Assembly: GCA_030512295.1 (NCBI GenBank)
Contig: JAULSR010000002.1
Coordinates: 4,526,001 to 4,590,000 of the forward strand
Direction of reading: 5' to 3'
Source: Bombardia bombarda
Lineage: Eukaryota > Ascomycota > Sordariomycetes > Sordariales > Lasiosphaeriaceae
Length of the DNA: 64,000 nucleotides
Part shown: positions 23,349-35,053 of the stretch, piece after piece
Layout of the letters: each line of letters starts with the position of its first letter
Position numbering within the stretch: the stretch's first letter is position 1
The notes under the pieces: generated by a model
Told to the model about the DNA's origin: nothing
Seen by the model: only the letters and a program-made list of their open reading frames with translations
Databases searched by the model: none
Program-made: the position numbers and the translations under genes

Positions 23349-24358
23349 CCTGCGTGGAGGTGATTCGAACTAAGTTGAAACACAGCAGCTTGAGCCAAGA
23401 TTGAAATCGGCTTGAGTGGAATCGTGATCTCTAGGCCTAGGCAGGCAGGTGCCGCCTTATATGATATCATGACGTTCAAGCATCACCACCTCCGTCCAGT
23501 GCAGGACCCTGCACCCGGGAACGTGGAGTGGCGGTCCGTTCTAGCCTGTGGGTGCTGTGGAGGCTGCATCGAGGAGCCGGCACTCGTATATGGAATCTCA
23601 GATCGTCTCTTGGGATGATGCATCTGGTTGGGCAATCTGCAGAAGCGAGCATCATTTCCCAATATCTAGCAGATTGGAGGGGAGCCCTCTGCCGCCCTCT
23701 ATGGCCGTAATTGGCAATGCCAAAGGAAAGCTGGATGGAATGCGCGGCTTCTGCCTCGGCCAAATCTAGGATCGACAAACGGCTGGTGGCCAGAGGGCGG
23801 AAGAAGGACCTCCGTACCTGGCGGTTCCTGGGGGAAGGCGTGGAGGAGCGGCCACCTACTATATCCGGATCGTTATCCGGGCCCGGGACCACCGCTTGTC
23901 GCCGCCACTGCTACCTTGCCCCGATGATCTGCTCTCATTGAAGCCCGAGGTGAAATCGACTCCTGATCGGTTGTCAGAGACCAAAAAGGGCCGTTCAACT
24001 CCGCCTCCTCTTCGAGATTGTAAACCGGCATTCAGGTCGGTATTTGACAAGCTGGTTGACGCCACACGGTATTGGGTCAAAAAGCCTGATGAGGTATCAG
24101 CAGGATATCATGACAACAACATGCTGTCCAATCCTAATCGCCAATGTCATCAGTGCTACCTGAGTCGTCTTGGTATCCCTTTGTCATTACCTACATGGAC
24201 ACACCATCTTTGCACCTTCCGACTGCAGCTTCCGCCTCACAAGATGAACCGATGATACACCAAACAGGTCTTGTCTTGGGTATAGTGACAGTCTATCTTC
24301 GCACACCACACCACGGTTAATAATACACTCTTCATCCACTCAGCTTGCCAGCCTACCT
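23349..24358. other. GH5 promoter and intergenic
   Basis: About 1 kb with no recognised gene. On the minus strand a TATAAGG site at 23463-23457 serves the GH5 gene. A 119-codon open frame on the plus strand at 23896-24255 has no recognisable domain. Confidence 0.45.
23457..23463 (-). promoter_or_regulatory. TATA box of GH5 gene
   Basis: TATAAGG on the minus strand, about 110 bp before the GH5 start codon at 23348. Confidence 0.5.
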
Positions 24359-26039
24359 CTATAGAGCCCCTCCCATAAGTTGCACCACCATCATGGCAGC
24401 CCGCACCTTGAATCCAATGCGGCGCTCGCTCCTGGCTAAGTCGTCTCTCGTCACCACGGTTGTGTTCTCTTGCAGCCAGCGCTGCTCGTCTCCCAGTCGC
24501 TTCTTCAGCTCCTCGTTCTCTGTCACGATCAAGGCATTCGCCTCCAGGTCGAGAGAGTAGCTTCTCTTTGTGTAGTTGGAGCTGCCTATAAGACTTATAG
24601 ATGGATCCTTATTCTCGGGGAGAGTCACCCACAGCCCCTTGGCGTGGTAAGTCCAGGCTCCTGGCTCGCCGACTGTCCCTTTCCTCCACTCTCGTAGGGA
24701 TATTGCTGAGTCACGCTTGTTGTGATGGACCGAGCGGAGGAATCGGCGCGCTAAAAGAACATATGCGTCTGGCAGAAGGCCCGAGACGCCCGGAGACTTG
24801 TAGAACCCGTTGGCGAAGGGAGAAGCAGTGATGACCGTGTTGTTCTCTGACGCCGTGGAGACGAGAAGCTTGGAGAGTGACGGGGCGGGATTGAAGTATC
24901 CTGCGGTAAATGTCCACGATGATTTGGCGTATTTGGATGAGGAGAGGGTCTGTAGAATGTGGCTTATTGCGGGTAACTCGGTTGAGGTGTCTGGCGATAG
25001 CAGTTGTGAAAACTGGGCTAGCACATAAACCGACGTGTCTTTCTTCCCTGCGGTTGATGACTCTGATCCGCCGCCCTGCAATATGAGTGGCACGCCCTTT
25101 GGCGATATCAAGGTGGACAAGAGGCCTGTCGATGCAGATACAAATTCGCTGGGGCGCTCCAGGGGCGATGGGGCAGAATTTGTCCCGGGCCACGCCATTG
25201 CGAATCCAGCTGGGGAGTCCGAGGGCAAAATGAGGAAGCTCAAGGACGACACGGCACCGTGAATATCGGAAAAGTAGTCGGTAATGTCGCGGGAAGAGAA
25301 AACGTGGTAGCGATCTTGTCGATTTGTAAAGTAATCGCTTGACAGATTCGCGCCCGTGAGCAGAATCTCGTCATCAATGCCGTACAGCTTCATGTGCTGC
25401 AGGCCCCAACCCTCGTTCACCCTTTTGGGAATGTACCTCTTCCTTAGGCCCGTCAGGTTGGGGGTGTGGTACATGCGGATCTCAACGCGGTCGGGACCGA
25501 ACTCTTCGATCAAGGGCGTCAGGAGTGAGGCGCATGATGCCTCTGGGGCTTCTCGGGTGCCGCGCAGAGCGTCGGTGAGGATGCTGAGCCTGAGCTTGGG
25601 CTTCGCGCGGAGTGCCTCTTGGAGGGTGGTGATCTGACCCCGTCAGCATAAGCCAGCCAGGACCGTGGCAGTCTGGAAGGTCATGTACCAGTTCCTTCTC
25701 GGACTTGCCGATGTAGAGGGTCGATAGGAAGATGCGTGTCTCGGCCTGGCGGATCTTGTCCTTGAGGGTCTCGTAGAATTCGGTGGGAGTCTGCAGGACG
25801 CGCACTTGGGAGCCATTGATCCTGAACGAGGGGGCTATCCTGTCAAGCTCATTGGTGAAGGGAGCAAGCATGGCGGCGCCGGAGGAGGGGGTCGAGGCGC
25901 TGCTAGGAGTAGGGGCACCGGCCGCCGGCATCGAGAAGCGTCGACATTGCGGTCGTGTCAGTCGGAGACAAGGGGCAGAAATCTGCCCTCTGACCCTGCT
26001 GGAGCATCGCGAGACGCTTGAGACACTCCTGGCCAGCAT
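24359..26039 (-). CDS. PGS1: Phosphatidylglycerophosphate synthase, mitochondrial
   Basis: CDP-diacylglycerol:glycerol-3-phosphate 3-phosphatidyltransferase, the committed step of phosphatidylglycerol and cardiolipin synthesis in the mitochondrial inner membrane. Exons (minus) are 26039-25689 and 25633-24359, giving 541 aa, close to the yeast enzyme. The start at 26039 yields an Arg/Ser-rich N-terminus (MLARSVSSVSRCSSRVRGQ) that looks like a mitochondrial presequence; the frame is open further upstream to 26195 but that part is not needed. It belongs to the phospholipase D superfamily with two HKD sites: H197-M-K199-x4-D204 followed by LLTGANLSSDYF, and H447-A-K449 followed by LIGSSNYTKRS. 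The second motif has the reduced form typical of PGS1. It is transcribed divergently from NDUFA12. Confidence 0.95.
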
Positions 26040-26419
26040 TTCCAGGTTCTGCACAGGAACTTGGTCGGGACACTGTAGAAGTTGTCTAGCATGATGACGA
26101 GCCTGCCGCGCATTTTGGTAGGGCAGACAGATGGAGCAGGGGTTGCGGGGGAGCTGGGAAGCTGGGAAGCTTGCGCGCGGGCCTTGGCAGGCCAAAGCTC
26201 TCTCCCCAGCTTTAATTGGCGCCCATTATTGGCGCGGACAGTTTCCGCCGACGTGAGCGGACCCACTGCGCCAGTTCGAGGCTCGATGGTCCTCCAATGG
26301 TCACTGGCGGGCAGGCTGGAGATCCCCAACTTCGCCTTTTGGCTCCAGCGCGGTTATCGTCGACCACCAGCATCCGACTACCGATCACGGTCAATTGACC
26401 CCGCCCACCCCTAGCAAAC
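26040..26419. promoter_or_regulatory. Shared PGS1-NDUFA12 promoter region
   Basis: Only 380 bp separate the start codons of two divergent mitochondrial genes, so this must act as a bidirectional promoter or two closely packed promoters. No TATA box is apparent, as is common for housekeeping genes. Part is open on both strands (PGS1 5' leader). Confidence 0.6.
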
Positions 26420-27259
26420 ATGTCGTATCTTACCAGGACGCTGGGCAACCTGCGCAAGATTGGCATCAAGGTTTGTTCTGGCGATTCGACCGGATGCGAC
26501 AGGACGCTGCTGACTGAATTCACCTTTAGGAATACTGGCACCAACTCCAAGTACGCCCCTCGAACGGTCCCCCGCTATCCCCACGACGATGAACGATAAT
26601 AACTGCAACTCCTGCTAACCCGCGCCGCCCTCTGCAAACAGTACATCGGTATGACCCGCCACGATCCGGCCGACAGCCCACCATCGAAGAGAGAGAGACG
26701 GATAGACTGACAGTCGCGGCGCAGGTGACACCAAGGCCGGCAAGCTGGTCGGAGTCGACAAGTTCGGCAACAAGTTCTACGAGGACCCCGAGGAGTTGCC
26801 GCGTACGTGATTCGAGCCAAGCCAGGGCACCCGACGCGCTCGAGTTGTTAGTTGTTGGTTAACCCGTCAGCCAGTTCGCACAAGATGGGTCGACTACAAG
26901 AAGCACGACTATGACCCGTACGTCATTTACGCCCCTCTACTCAACGGGTAGGATCCGTCGGCTGACTCTTTAATTTTCCTTTCCAGCGCCCAAATCGAGC
27001 CCCTGTGGCATCTCTGGATCTCGTACGGCACCGATGCCATCCCCAGCGAGGACCCCCTCGCCCTGACCAACAGGAGCTGGGCTGCCCCTCACCACATCCC
27101 CAACTACACCGCCACCCCCGGAGCCTTCAAGACATATAACACGTGCGTTACTGAATCCAGGAAGCGAGTGGCTTTGTTGTTGCTGTTGTTGCTGACAAAC
27201 ATTGCAGAGTCAAGCCCAAGATCAAGGCGTGGGAGCCGATTGCCGTTGCAAGAAAGTGA
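26420..27259 (+). CDS. NDUFA12: NADH:ubiquinone oxidoreductase subunit NDUFA12 (B17.2)
   Basis: Accessory subunit of mitochondrial complex I at the matrix arm. The seven exons are 26420-26470, 26530-26550, 26642-26648, 26725-26802, 26875-26917, 26987-27142 and 27208-27259, giving 135 aa. All junctions are GT-AG and all phases close. Exon 3 is only 7 nt (codons for Tyr-Ile plus the first base of Gly), and skipping it would shift the frame. The family signature YIGDTKAGKLVGVDKFGNKF, then YED, and later TRWVDY, EPLWHLWISYGTD and PNYTATPGAFKTY are all present. The conserved protein sequence across the microexon is the main support for this splicing. It is a core respiratory gene and is expected to be expressed constitutively. 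Confidence 0.95.
26642..26648 (+). other. NDUFA12: 7-nt microexon of NDUFA12
   Basis: TACATCG lies between an acceptor ending AAACAG and a donor starting GTATGA. It joins to GT at 26725 to encode Tyr-Ile-Gly in the conserved YIGDTKAG motif. Flanking exons are also small (21 and 78 nt). Confidence 0.88.
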
Positions 27260-28575
27260 ATTTGAGTTGTTCAGGGAACGGAACGAAACAACCTTTGATG
27301 AGGCCATGTACATATCCGACTGTGGTGAATAGACTGGAACCAAAACCCGATTGAAGACGAAACTCCCTACTGATGATGCCGATCCTGTTAATTGGATGTG
27401 AAGAGAGCAGGACAAGTTAACGGGGCTGGAGGGTCGAGCTCCGTTGGAATTGTATTGACTGCAGACGAGATAGTGGCCGGTGCTTATACTGGTGATTCTG
27501 TAAACTCATCCAGGACGAGTTCTTTAGCAGACCTCTTTAGATAAACATCTACATGGGAGTCTCCACAAACGCTATCCGGAATGGCTCAAATCCATGCCAT
27601 GCGTCTCATCCGTTTCTCTTTCGTCCCCTTCCCATCACATGCATGCCAAGCAAAACGGCTGGCTGACGTGACACATCCGACGAACGTGGACTTGAATTGC
27701 CTGCTTACTAGCAGTCGGCACAAGTCACGCACCGATGCAGCGATGCGCTGCTCCCAGTCCCAGTCCTTGCTTCGACTACCCATCTGCCCGAGAAGAGTCT
27801 GGAACACTGGTGGTTGGTTTTGTGGGTTGGACGGATGGTGATGGTGTGTACGACTTGACTTGGTGTGTCCAATGACCAGAATTTGCGATTCTAGACATTG
27901 CTTTACCCCGCAAGCTGGTGCTGTTGGTCTGAACGCATGTCAGGTGGTGCAGCAGCCGTTGGTAAAGGTGGTGAGGAGCGAGATGAGGAGAAGTTGCAGA
28001 GGTGTGTGTGTGTGTGTGTGTGTGTGTGGTGGCGTTCACAACTGGCATGCATGGTATGCGTGTATGGATGCATGTACAAGATGATGGGTGGATGAGTCGA
28101 TATACATTGGGCCAGAGCCAAGAGTACATTCACATGCTTCATTGCATATCTCGTTTCTTTCTGAAAATTGTACCTCGACTGACGTATGACAGACGCGGGA
28201 TTTATAGCAATGCAAACATCATCGATTTGTAATTGGAAACGCAACTGTATCAGAATTGGATATCCTAGGCAGGCATTTACTCACTTTGCGCTTCCTCCTT
28301 TGTGATGCTCCATACTTGCAAGCAAACGTTCAAGCTGCAGAAATATCATCGGACTTTACATGTCAAATGGCGGCACATGACAAAATAGACGTCAATACCG
28401 AGAAAAAGGCGGAAATCAAGTGTAAAAAAAGAACGCTCTACTCGCCCACGGGTCTAGAAGTGTGAGATCTGGCAACAACAGATAGATGCAAGCAACATCG
28501 TCTAGTAAACGGAATCCAACTTAAAGAACATGCATAGTGAGAGATACTCTTGGTGCTTGGGCAAAAGAGACGGTT
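27260..28575. other. Intergenic, convergent 3' ends with microsatellite
   Basis: NDUFA12 (+) and the transhydrogenase (-) converge here. No gene recognised. A (GT)n microsatellite lies at about 28002-28028. Confidence 0.5.
28002..28028. repeat. (GT)n dinucleotide microsatellite
   Basis: Thirteen uninterrupted GT units. A normal slippage-prone tract, useful as a marker. Confidence 0.95.
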
Positions 28576-31500
28576 CTAACTCTTGAATCGAGACTCGATG
28601 GCGGCTTTGATCGCTATTCACAGATGTTGTTAGGATGTACTGTACCAGCATAGGACAAGAATTAAGAGGCACTCACCTTCTGTAGTTACCCGGGCGTCTC
28701 CGAAGAGCATCCGTGTTCCAGGCATATAGAACATCGGGTTCGGAACGTCGGCTTCACGATGGTAAGTCAGCTGGTCGTCATAACTAAAGGAGCATTAGTC
28801 TTACCATAACCACTCGCCATGCCTCTCTTCATCACCACGACCTGTTTGCTCTTCCACGCGTGCAGAACCGGCATACCAGCGATTGGGCTGCCGGGTTCGA
28901 GGGCGATAGGGTTGACCGTGTCGTTCGCCCCAATCACAAGCGTGACATCGGTCTCGCCAAAGTCGTCGTTGATCTCGTCCATCTCGAGCACAATATCATA
29001 GGGAACGCTCGCCTCGGCAAGGAGGACGTTGCACTGGCCCGGCATACGACCAGCCACGGGGTGGATGGCAAACCGGACCTTGACGCCCTTGGAGCGCAGC
29101 ATCTGAGTGATGTCCGAGATTGCATACTGGGCTTTGGCAACCGCCATTCCATACCCGACAACGATGATGACGGACTCGGCGTTGGTCAGAGCTTCTGCCG
29201 TGTCGTCCACACTGGTTTGCGTGACACTACCTTCGATCTTGTAGTCGGAAGTGGCTGGAGCGGAAATACCTCCAAAGAGAACATTCACGAGAGATCTGTT
29301 CATCGCCACGCACATTATGTATGACAGAATAGAACCAGACACTCCTATGAGCGCTCCGACTGTAGTGAGCAAGGAGTTGTCAAGCATGAGACCCTCGGCA
29401 ACCAAAGCGAATCCACTGTAGGCGTTCAGAACTGTTATAACTACGGGCATGTCAGCACCTCCGATAGCCGCAGTTGTTGTATATCCCTTGAGGAAGGAGA
29501 GAGCAGCGTTGGCAGCAAGCGCTCCAGCAGCAATCATGGGCGATCCAGGAGCCATTGTCACAAAAACGCCCATGGTAGCAGCGTTACTGGCGAGAAGGCT
29601 GGAGTTCAAAAGGTGGCGTCCAGGAAGGATCAGCGGTCGCGATGACAGCTTTCCGGCCAGTTTAAGGAAAGCCACGATGGAGCCAGTGAACGTGATGCCG
29701 CCTATGAGGACCCCAAGATAGGCTGTGACAAGATGGAGGGTCGATACGTGTGACAGGTCAGCCATGACGCTGCCAATGCTGGTCAGGACAGCGGCCAGAC
29801 CGACGACAGAGTGCAAGGCAGCGACAGTCTGCGGGAGATCAGTTGGTGTAATGCGTTTCCCGATCAAGAAGCCCAGGATGCTGCCGATGGCAGCCAGACC
29901 ACCGAATTGCGTAAGGACTTCAGGTGAAAATCCAACGGCCAGCAGTGACGCAAGGACACCCGAGCCTACACCTAGCATTCCCAACGTATTACCCAGCCGA
30001 GCGGTGGCCTGAGACGCGAGACTGGAAAGGGACGTGATGCACAAAACAGAGCTAACAAGGTACCCGGCCTGGACAAGGCCCGCTGCGCCTGTTGAGGCCG
30101 CAGCGAGGAAACCACCGCCAAAGACAACTGCTGGAATTCCGTAAAGCCAGGGGTAATCGGGAGGGTCAGTCGGGCGTCGAAACATGTCCAACATACGCTT
30201 CGTGATAACAAAGCCGCCGGAAACGTTGACAAATGCCAGGAGAACTGAAGCTGCGCCAAACATTTGGGGAATTGTCCCAGGCAGGTACCCTCCGCCCAGA
30301 ATGAACAAGCCGCCAATGCCTACCATGCCAGAAATTGCATTGGTGACACTCATGAGGGGGGAGTGTAGAGCAGGCTGGACGCCCCAGACAACACGGTATC
30401 CAATGAGGGATGCCAAAGCAAACGTAAAGGCGTTGCCCATGAACAGAGGTCCTGTAAGCTTTCCCAAGGCGAGTGCGGTACCCATGCCACCGGTCACCAG
30501 CGCAACCTCGCGAGAGGTTTTCTGGAAAGGAGTTAGAGCAACAACCTCTGCCTCCTTTGCAACTCCTGGCTTGGAGGCCGGTGCTGGGGGAGGGGCCGGT
30601 CGAGGAGCAGGAGGAAGAACTTGGCCCTTTTGAGTGACAATCGCACCCCTTACAACCTCGTCTGTCAGGTCGATCCCAAACTCTTTCTCCTTCGGTGCCA
30701 TTGATAGTAGGAATTTGGTGATATTGTTTGAGTAGAGAGTAGACGATTGAGTAGGCAGTCGGGATGGGAAATCGGTGTAACCTATGACTTATTAGAGGGC
30801 TATATACCTTGTCCAGAGAGAATGCAGTCGTTCACTTACCGATAATCTTGACATCCTTATAGGTGATCAGCTTGCCAGGCTCCGTTTTCTCGCAGTTGCC
30901 ACCAGCTTCAGCTGCCAAATCTACAATGACTGACCCGGGCTTCATGGTCTCGATCATGGCCTTGGTGATCAGTTTTGGTGCGGGTTTACCAGGGATTAGA
31001 GCAGTAGTGACAATGATGTCCACCTCGCGAGCCTGCTCCGAGAAGAGTTTCATCTCGGCCTCGATGAACTCCTTGGACATCTCCTTGGCATACCCTCCAG
31101 CACCCGAACCGTCTTCCTCAAGCTCGACCTCGACGAACTCAGCTCCGAGTGATTGCACTTGTTCACGAGCAGCTGATCGGGTGTCAAAACCTCGAACAAT
31201 TGCCCCGAGTCTCCTCGCAGTGGCAATTGCGCTCAGACCTGCCACACCAGCACCAATAACCAAGACCTTGCACGGCGGGATCTTGCCCGCCGCCGTGACC
31301 TGGCCCGTGAGAAACCGACCAAAATTGTTGGACGCCTCTAGAACAGCTTTATAGCCGGCAATGTTTGCCATGCTGCTCAGCGCGTCAAAGACTTGTGCTC
31401 TCGAGATGCGCGGGATCAGGTCCATGGCAAAAGAAGTCGCCTTTCGGGCTGCAAGCTTGTCCACGAGCGCCTTGTTCTGTGCCGGCTGAAGAAAGCTGAC

Positions 31501-32109
31501 AATGGTTTGACCCTCTCGGGCTTGATCCGCTTCCGCAGTGCTGGGCCCTCGCACCTTGAGCACGATGTCGGCCTTAGCCCAGATATCGGAGGCAGAATCG
31601 ACCACAGTCGCACCAGCCTTTTCATAGGCGTCGTTGTGGAACTCGGCTAATGCGCCAGCGTCTTTCTCGACGACGACCTCGGCGAAGCCTTTCTTGAGAA
31701 GGGCGGCGACATTCTGTGGAGTCAAGGCCACACGACGCTCGTCGGGGTAGGTCTCGCGTGGCACACCGACAGTCAGCTTGGCATATGGTGTCGTTGGGGG
31801 CAGAACGGCGGTCGAGTCGGTCGAATAGGGTGCCAATGTTCCTCGGGGTGACGGCGGAGGTGGAATTGTAGATAGCACCGAGGCATGGCGGACGATCTGA
31901 AGTGACTGTATCTTTGGGGCAGCAAGAGCCAAAGAGGTTACGGCAGGCGCCGGCCGGTCTCGGCCTAGAGTGTTGTGCCATGCCCGCTGGGTGCTCACGG
32001 CGCCGACGAGGCGGACCGGAGCACGACAAGCGAGATGCTTGGCCGACTTGCGGGAGCAGGAAGCAGCATTGCAGGCCGCAGCTGGCCTGAGGAGAAGCCA
32101 CGACGACAT
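28576..32109 (-). CDS. NNT: Mitochondrial proton-translocating NAD(P) transhydrogenase
   Basis: Couples hydride transfer from NADH to NADP+ with proton movement across the mitochondrial inner membrane, supplying matrix NADPH. Exons (minus) are 32109-30840, 30781-28805, 28751-28677 and 28613-28576, giving 1119 aa, the usual size for the single-chain enzyme. After an Arg/Ala-rich presequence comes domain I with PRETYPDERRVALTP and VIGAGVAGL (NAD-binding). A linker follows, spanned by the first intron, then domain II with about a dozen membrane helices, then domain III with VVGYGMAVAKAQ, HPVAGRMPG and GANDTVNP (NADP-binding). The last two small exons restore the conserved C-terminus (NPMFYMPGTRMLFGDA); reading through the third intron instead gives a false tail. 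Domain order I-II-III matches the animal enzyme, unlike the split bacterial form. Confidence 0.96.
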
Positions 32110-34108
32110 GGTGGGTAAGGTAGGGGTTACCTAGAGCTCCGGGCAGACCAGAGTCACCAGACTAGGCGGTCAATAGCTCACATTCGCGGCAGCTTCTTGT
32201 GAGGAAAGCTCAGACGAGGAGATGTCTGGGAAGACGGGTGTGGAGGACAGACGACAGCGCCTGGTTTCTGGCCCTTTGTGCCTGATCGGCGGCGGCATTG
32301 CGTACCCTTTGTCCAACAGGGACCAGGAGTGGTCATGAGGAAACACACAATGGCGCGGGACCGATCTACTGTGTATTGTTCAACTGCCATCCATGCCCCC
32401 TACCATTAGTACCATGCCACCATCATGCTGCCAACCATGCCATGCCACCTTCCCCCTTTTCGTCCTTGGGGGTGTCCAAGCATGTCACAGTACCGGATGC
32501 GAGGTGGGCAGGTACCTACCCCGCCCTGGGTGACGAGAAGTGAAGAGGGTGGTCGCATTCCACAGACCGGCTAGATCGAACACGTCGTACCGATACAAGT
32601 ACCCGTTGGCGCCAAAATACCCGGGGGAGCAACGATGCGAGCATGTTTCTTCTCGGTCAGTGGTGCAGTCGAGTGAGGTGTGTGCAGATGCTGGGATGGA
32701 AGTTTGATGTCTAGGTTGGACATGAGCCACCACTCCCAGGAATAGGTAGCCAATCTTGGGCAGCCAAGGCAGCCAAGACCGCCTGTAGTCTTTCGGGTGG
32801 GAGGTGTGGAGTGCGGGGAGGCAGGTGCCCTAATCCCCATTGAGGGGCCGCTTCAAATACCGCGTGTTAGTACCACAGTACATTAACATCGGTGTTTCTA
32901 ACGGATAGACAACAGGACGCGCTTGTGACCTGAACCCCAGTTAGGTGGTCATGTTGCCAAATGGGCGACGGGCCCCTTCCCGCCTTCCTTCTTCCACTTC
33001 CAATGCTCCCGTCAACCCGACCCGTTTATCCACGGCATGCGGCAAGTGGATAATGAATTTTGCAAGATTTTGCATTGGCTGCCAGGCATCTGTTGCTCAA
33101 CCACGGCCCGGCCACGGTCGGGACTTTCATCTTGGTCAATCTTGATCAATCTTGACCATTCCGAGCGTGAGATCACAATCATGCCATCATAGCATCATGG
33201 CCCCCTCCTCCTTTCCCATATCGAATGTTTGGATTTCCACGGAAAGCGACCCCGATTTTGACCCCGCATGAGCCTCAACCACCATCTGGGAATGCCAAGC
33301 CAAGAATTCCATCATTACGATTTCCCAATTGTCACCTGGATTTTGGAGTCAAATGCGCTTTGGTTTGGAGTCCCCCTCCATCGCCGTCACCACTCACCAT
33401 TCACAACCGACCCTTCACGACCACCCACCTTATCGGACATCTGCTGCTTCTCAATTGGCCGCCACATGCATCATGTAATCATATGGTACAATACAGTGCG
33501 GTGTGGGTGCGGTCTCCGGCAAATTGGGTCGCTTTCAATTCAGGTCGCGATAAAACCATCCTGGACAGCCCGGCTCATTTTCGTTCCTTGATCGCCCGTA
33601 ACGCCAAAGTATAGTTGGGAGTTGGTCATCGTCATATTCAAGGCCGATAAAGTGCGAAACTTTGAGGTTCAACGTCCGATCAGTAATTGCGCCGCAGTAG
33701 TTGCTAAACACGGTGGTTGAACGCCTGTGCTACATGAACATCGGGGTTAACGATTACTGAACGAAAGTCTTGACCACTCAACACAGCTGTATCGTGTTAC
33801 ATCGTCCACAATACACCGGTGATTTCTCAGCGCCATTTTACAGAATGGAATGACTTCAGATATCTACTAGGACTAAACGTTATACCGCAGCGGTGATTAC
33901 TTCAGCACCATGCCGTAGCTTCTCAACATGATGAAAAGACATACATCTTAATATAAAGTCAACAAGATTTATAGCAGATCACTGAAGGTAGAGTCTTCTG
34001 TAGTTCATCTCAACATATACTTACCAGATTCACGAGACTTGGAGTTTGGTAACCCCTATCCACAAGCCACCCCTTCAAGCCCAAAGCAACATCAACAATC
34101 CCACCACC
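32110..34108. other. Divergent intergenic region (2 kb)
   Basis: Lies between the divergent transhydrogenase (-) and the first NmrA-like gene (+). No gene recognised. A TATA box for the right-hand gene is at 33952-33957. Confidence 0.5.
33952..33957 (+). promoter_or_regulatory. TATA box of first NmrA-like gene
   Basis: TATAAA, 152 bp before the ATG at 34109. Confidence 0.5.
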
Positions 34109-35053
34109 ATGACCACCCCGTCCCCCTTCAGAAACATCCTCCTCATCGGCGCCGGCGGCTCCATAGGCCGCATCGTCCTCTCCGCCCTCCTCGCCGAGCC
34201 GTCCTTCACCATAACCATCCTCCAGCGCGCCTCCTCCCGCGCTCGCCTCCCACCCAATCCCAATCTCACCGTCATCACCGTCCCAGACACCTACCCCACC
34301 GCCGACCTCATCCTCGCCTTTAAAAGCCAAGACGCCGTCGTCAACTGCATGACCACATCGAGCGTCTCGGAACAGTACCGCATCATCGACGCCGCCATCG
34401 CCGCTGGCGTCCGCCGCTACTCGCCCTCCGAGTACGGGCTCAACAACGCCAACGCCGCCGCCCAGGCCCTGAGCTCCTCCGTCTTTGCCGCCAAGGGCGC
34501 CGTGCAGGCTTACCTAAAGGAGAAGGCGGCCGAGGGCAGGATCGAGTGGATGAGCATCGCCTCGGGCATGTGGGTCGCTTGGGCGATACCGCATGACTTC
34601 ATGGGCATGCACGTGCGGAAGAGACGGTTTGAGATGTTTGATGACGGGGAGGGGAGAGTGAGCTGTTCTAGCGAGGCGAATACGGCCAAGGCGATTGTGG
34701 TGGGGTTGACGACGCGGGTGAAGGAGACGCGGAACCGGGTGGTGTATCTGCAGGATTATTCGGTTTCCCAGAGGGAGCTGTTTGCTGAGGTGGAGAGGCA
34801 GGTGGGAGGGGAGAAGTTCGAGGTGGACGTTTTTGACAGCTTGAAGAGGGCGGCGGAGAAGAAGGAGGAGGTGAGGGAGGGGAGCGTGCAGGCGGTGTAT
34901 GATTTGGTGAATATTGGGTTTATGACGGGGAGGTATGGAGGCTTCTTTGAGAAGGAGGGCGAAATATTGAATGAGGTGCTGGGGCTGGAGAGGACGACGC
35001 TGGAGGAGGAGGTTGCTGATGGGCTGCGCAGGTTGCAAGGGGGTGGGAACTAA
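34109..35053 (+). CDS. NmrA-like / isoflavone-reductase-like NAD(P)-binding protein
   Basis: Atypical short-chain dehydrogenase of the NmrA/isoflavone reductase type, either an NAD(P)H-dependent reductase or a redox sensor. Single exon, 314 aa. The start at 34109 is preferred because it places the dinucleotide motif GAGGSIG at about residues 14-20, as in the family; an open stretch extends upstream to 34046. The segment RRYSPSEYGLNN is the usual family block after the Rossmann core. The classical YxxxK dyad is not obvious, so enzymatic activity is unsure. The third-position GC bias is high in the 5' half and shifts to purine-rich codons in the 3' half. Substrate unknown. Confidence 0.88.
   Translation: MTTPSPFRNILLIGAGGSIGRIVLSALLAEPSFTITILQRASSRARLPPNPNLTVITVPDTYPTADLILAFKSQDAVVNCMTTSSVSEQYRIIDAAIAAGVRRYSPSEYGLNNANAAAQALSSSVFAAKGAVQAYLKEKAAEGRIEWMSIASGMWVAWAIPHDFMGMHVRKRRFEMFDDGEGRVSCSSEANTAKAIVVGLTTRVKETRNRVVYLQDYSVSQRELFAEVERQVGGEKFEVDVFDSLKRAAEKKEEVREGSVQAVYDLVNIGFMTGRYGGFFEKEGEILNEVLGLERTTLEEEVADGLRRLQGGGN

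Noticed and set aside
23896..24255. 119-codon plus-strand open frame between GH5 and PGS1
   Set aside because: No recognisable domain, no good start context and no supporting splice partners.
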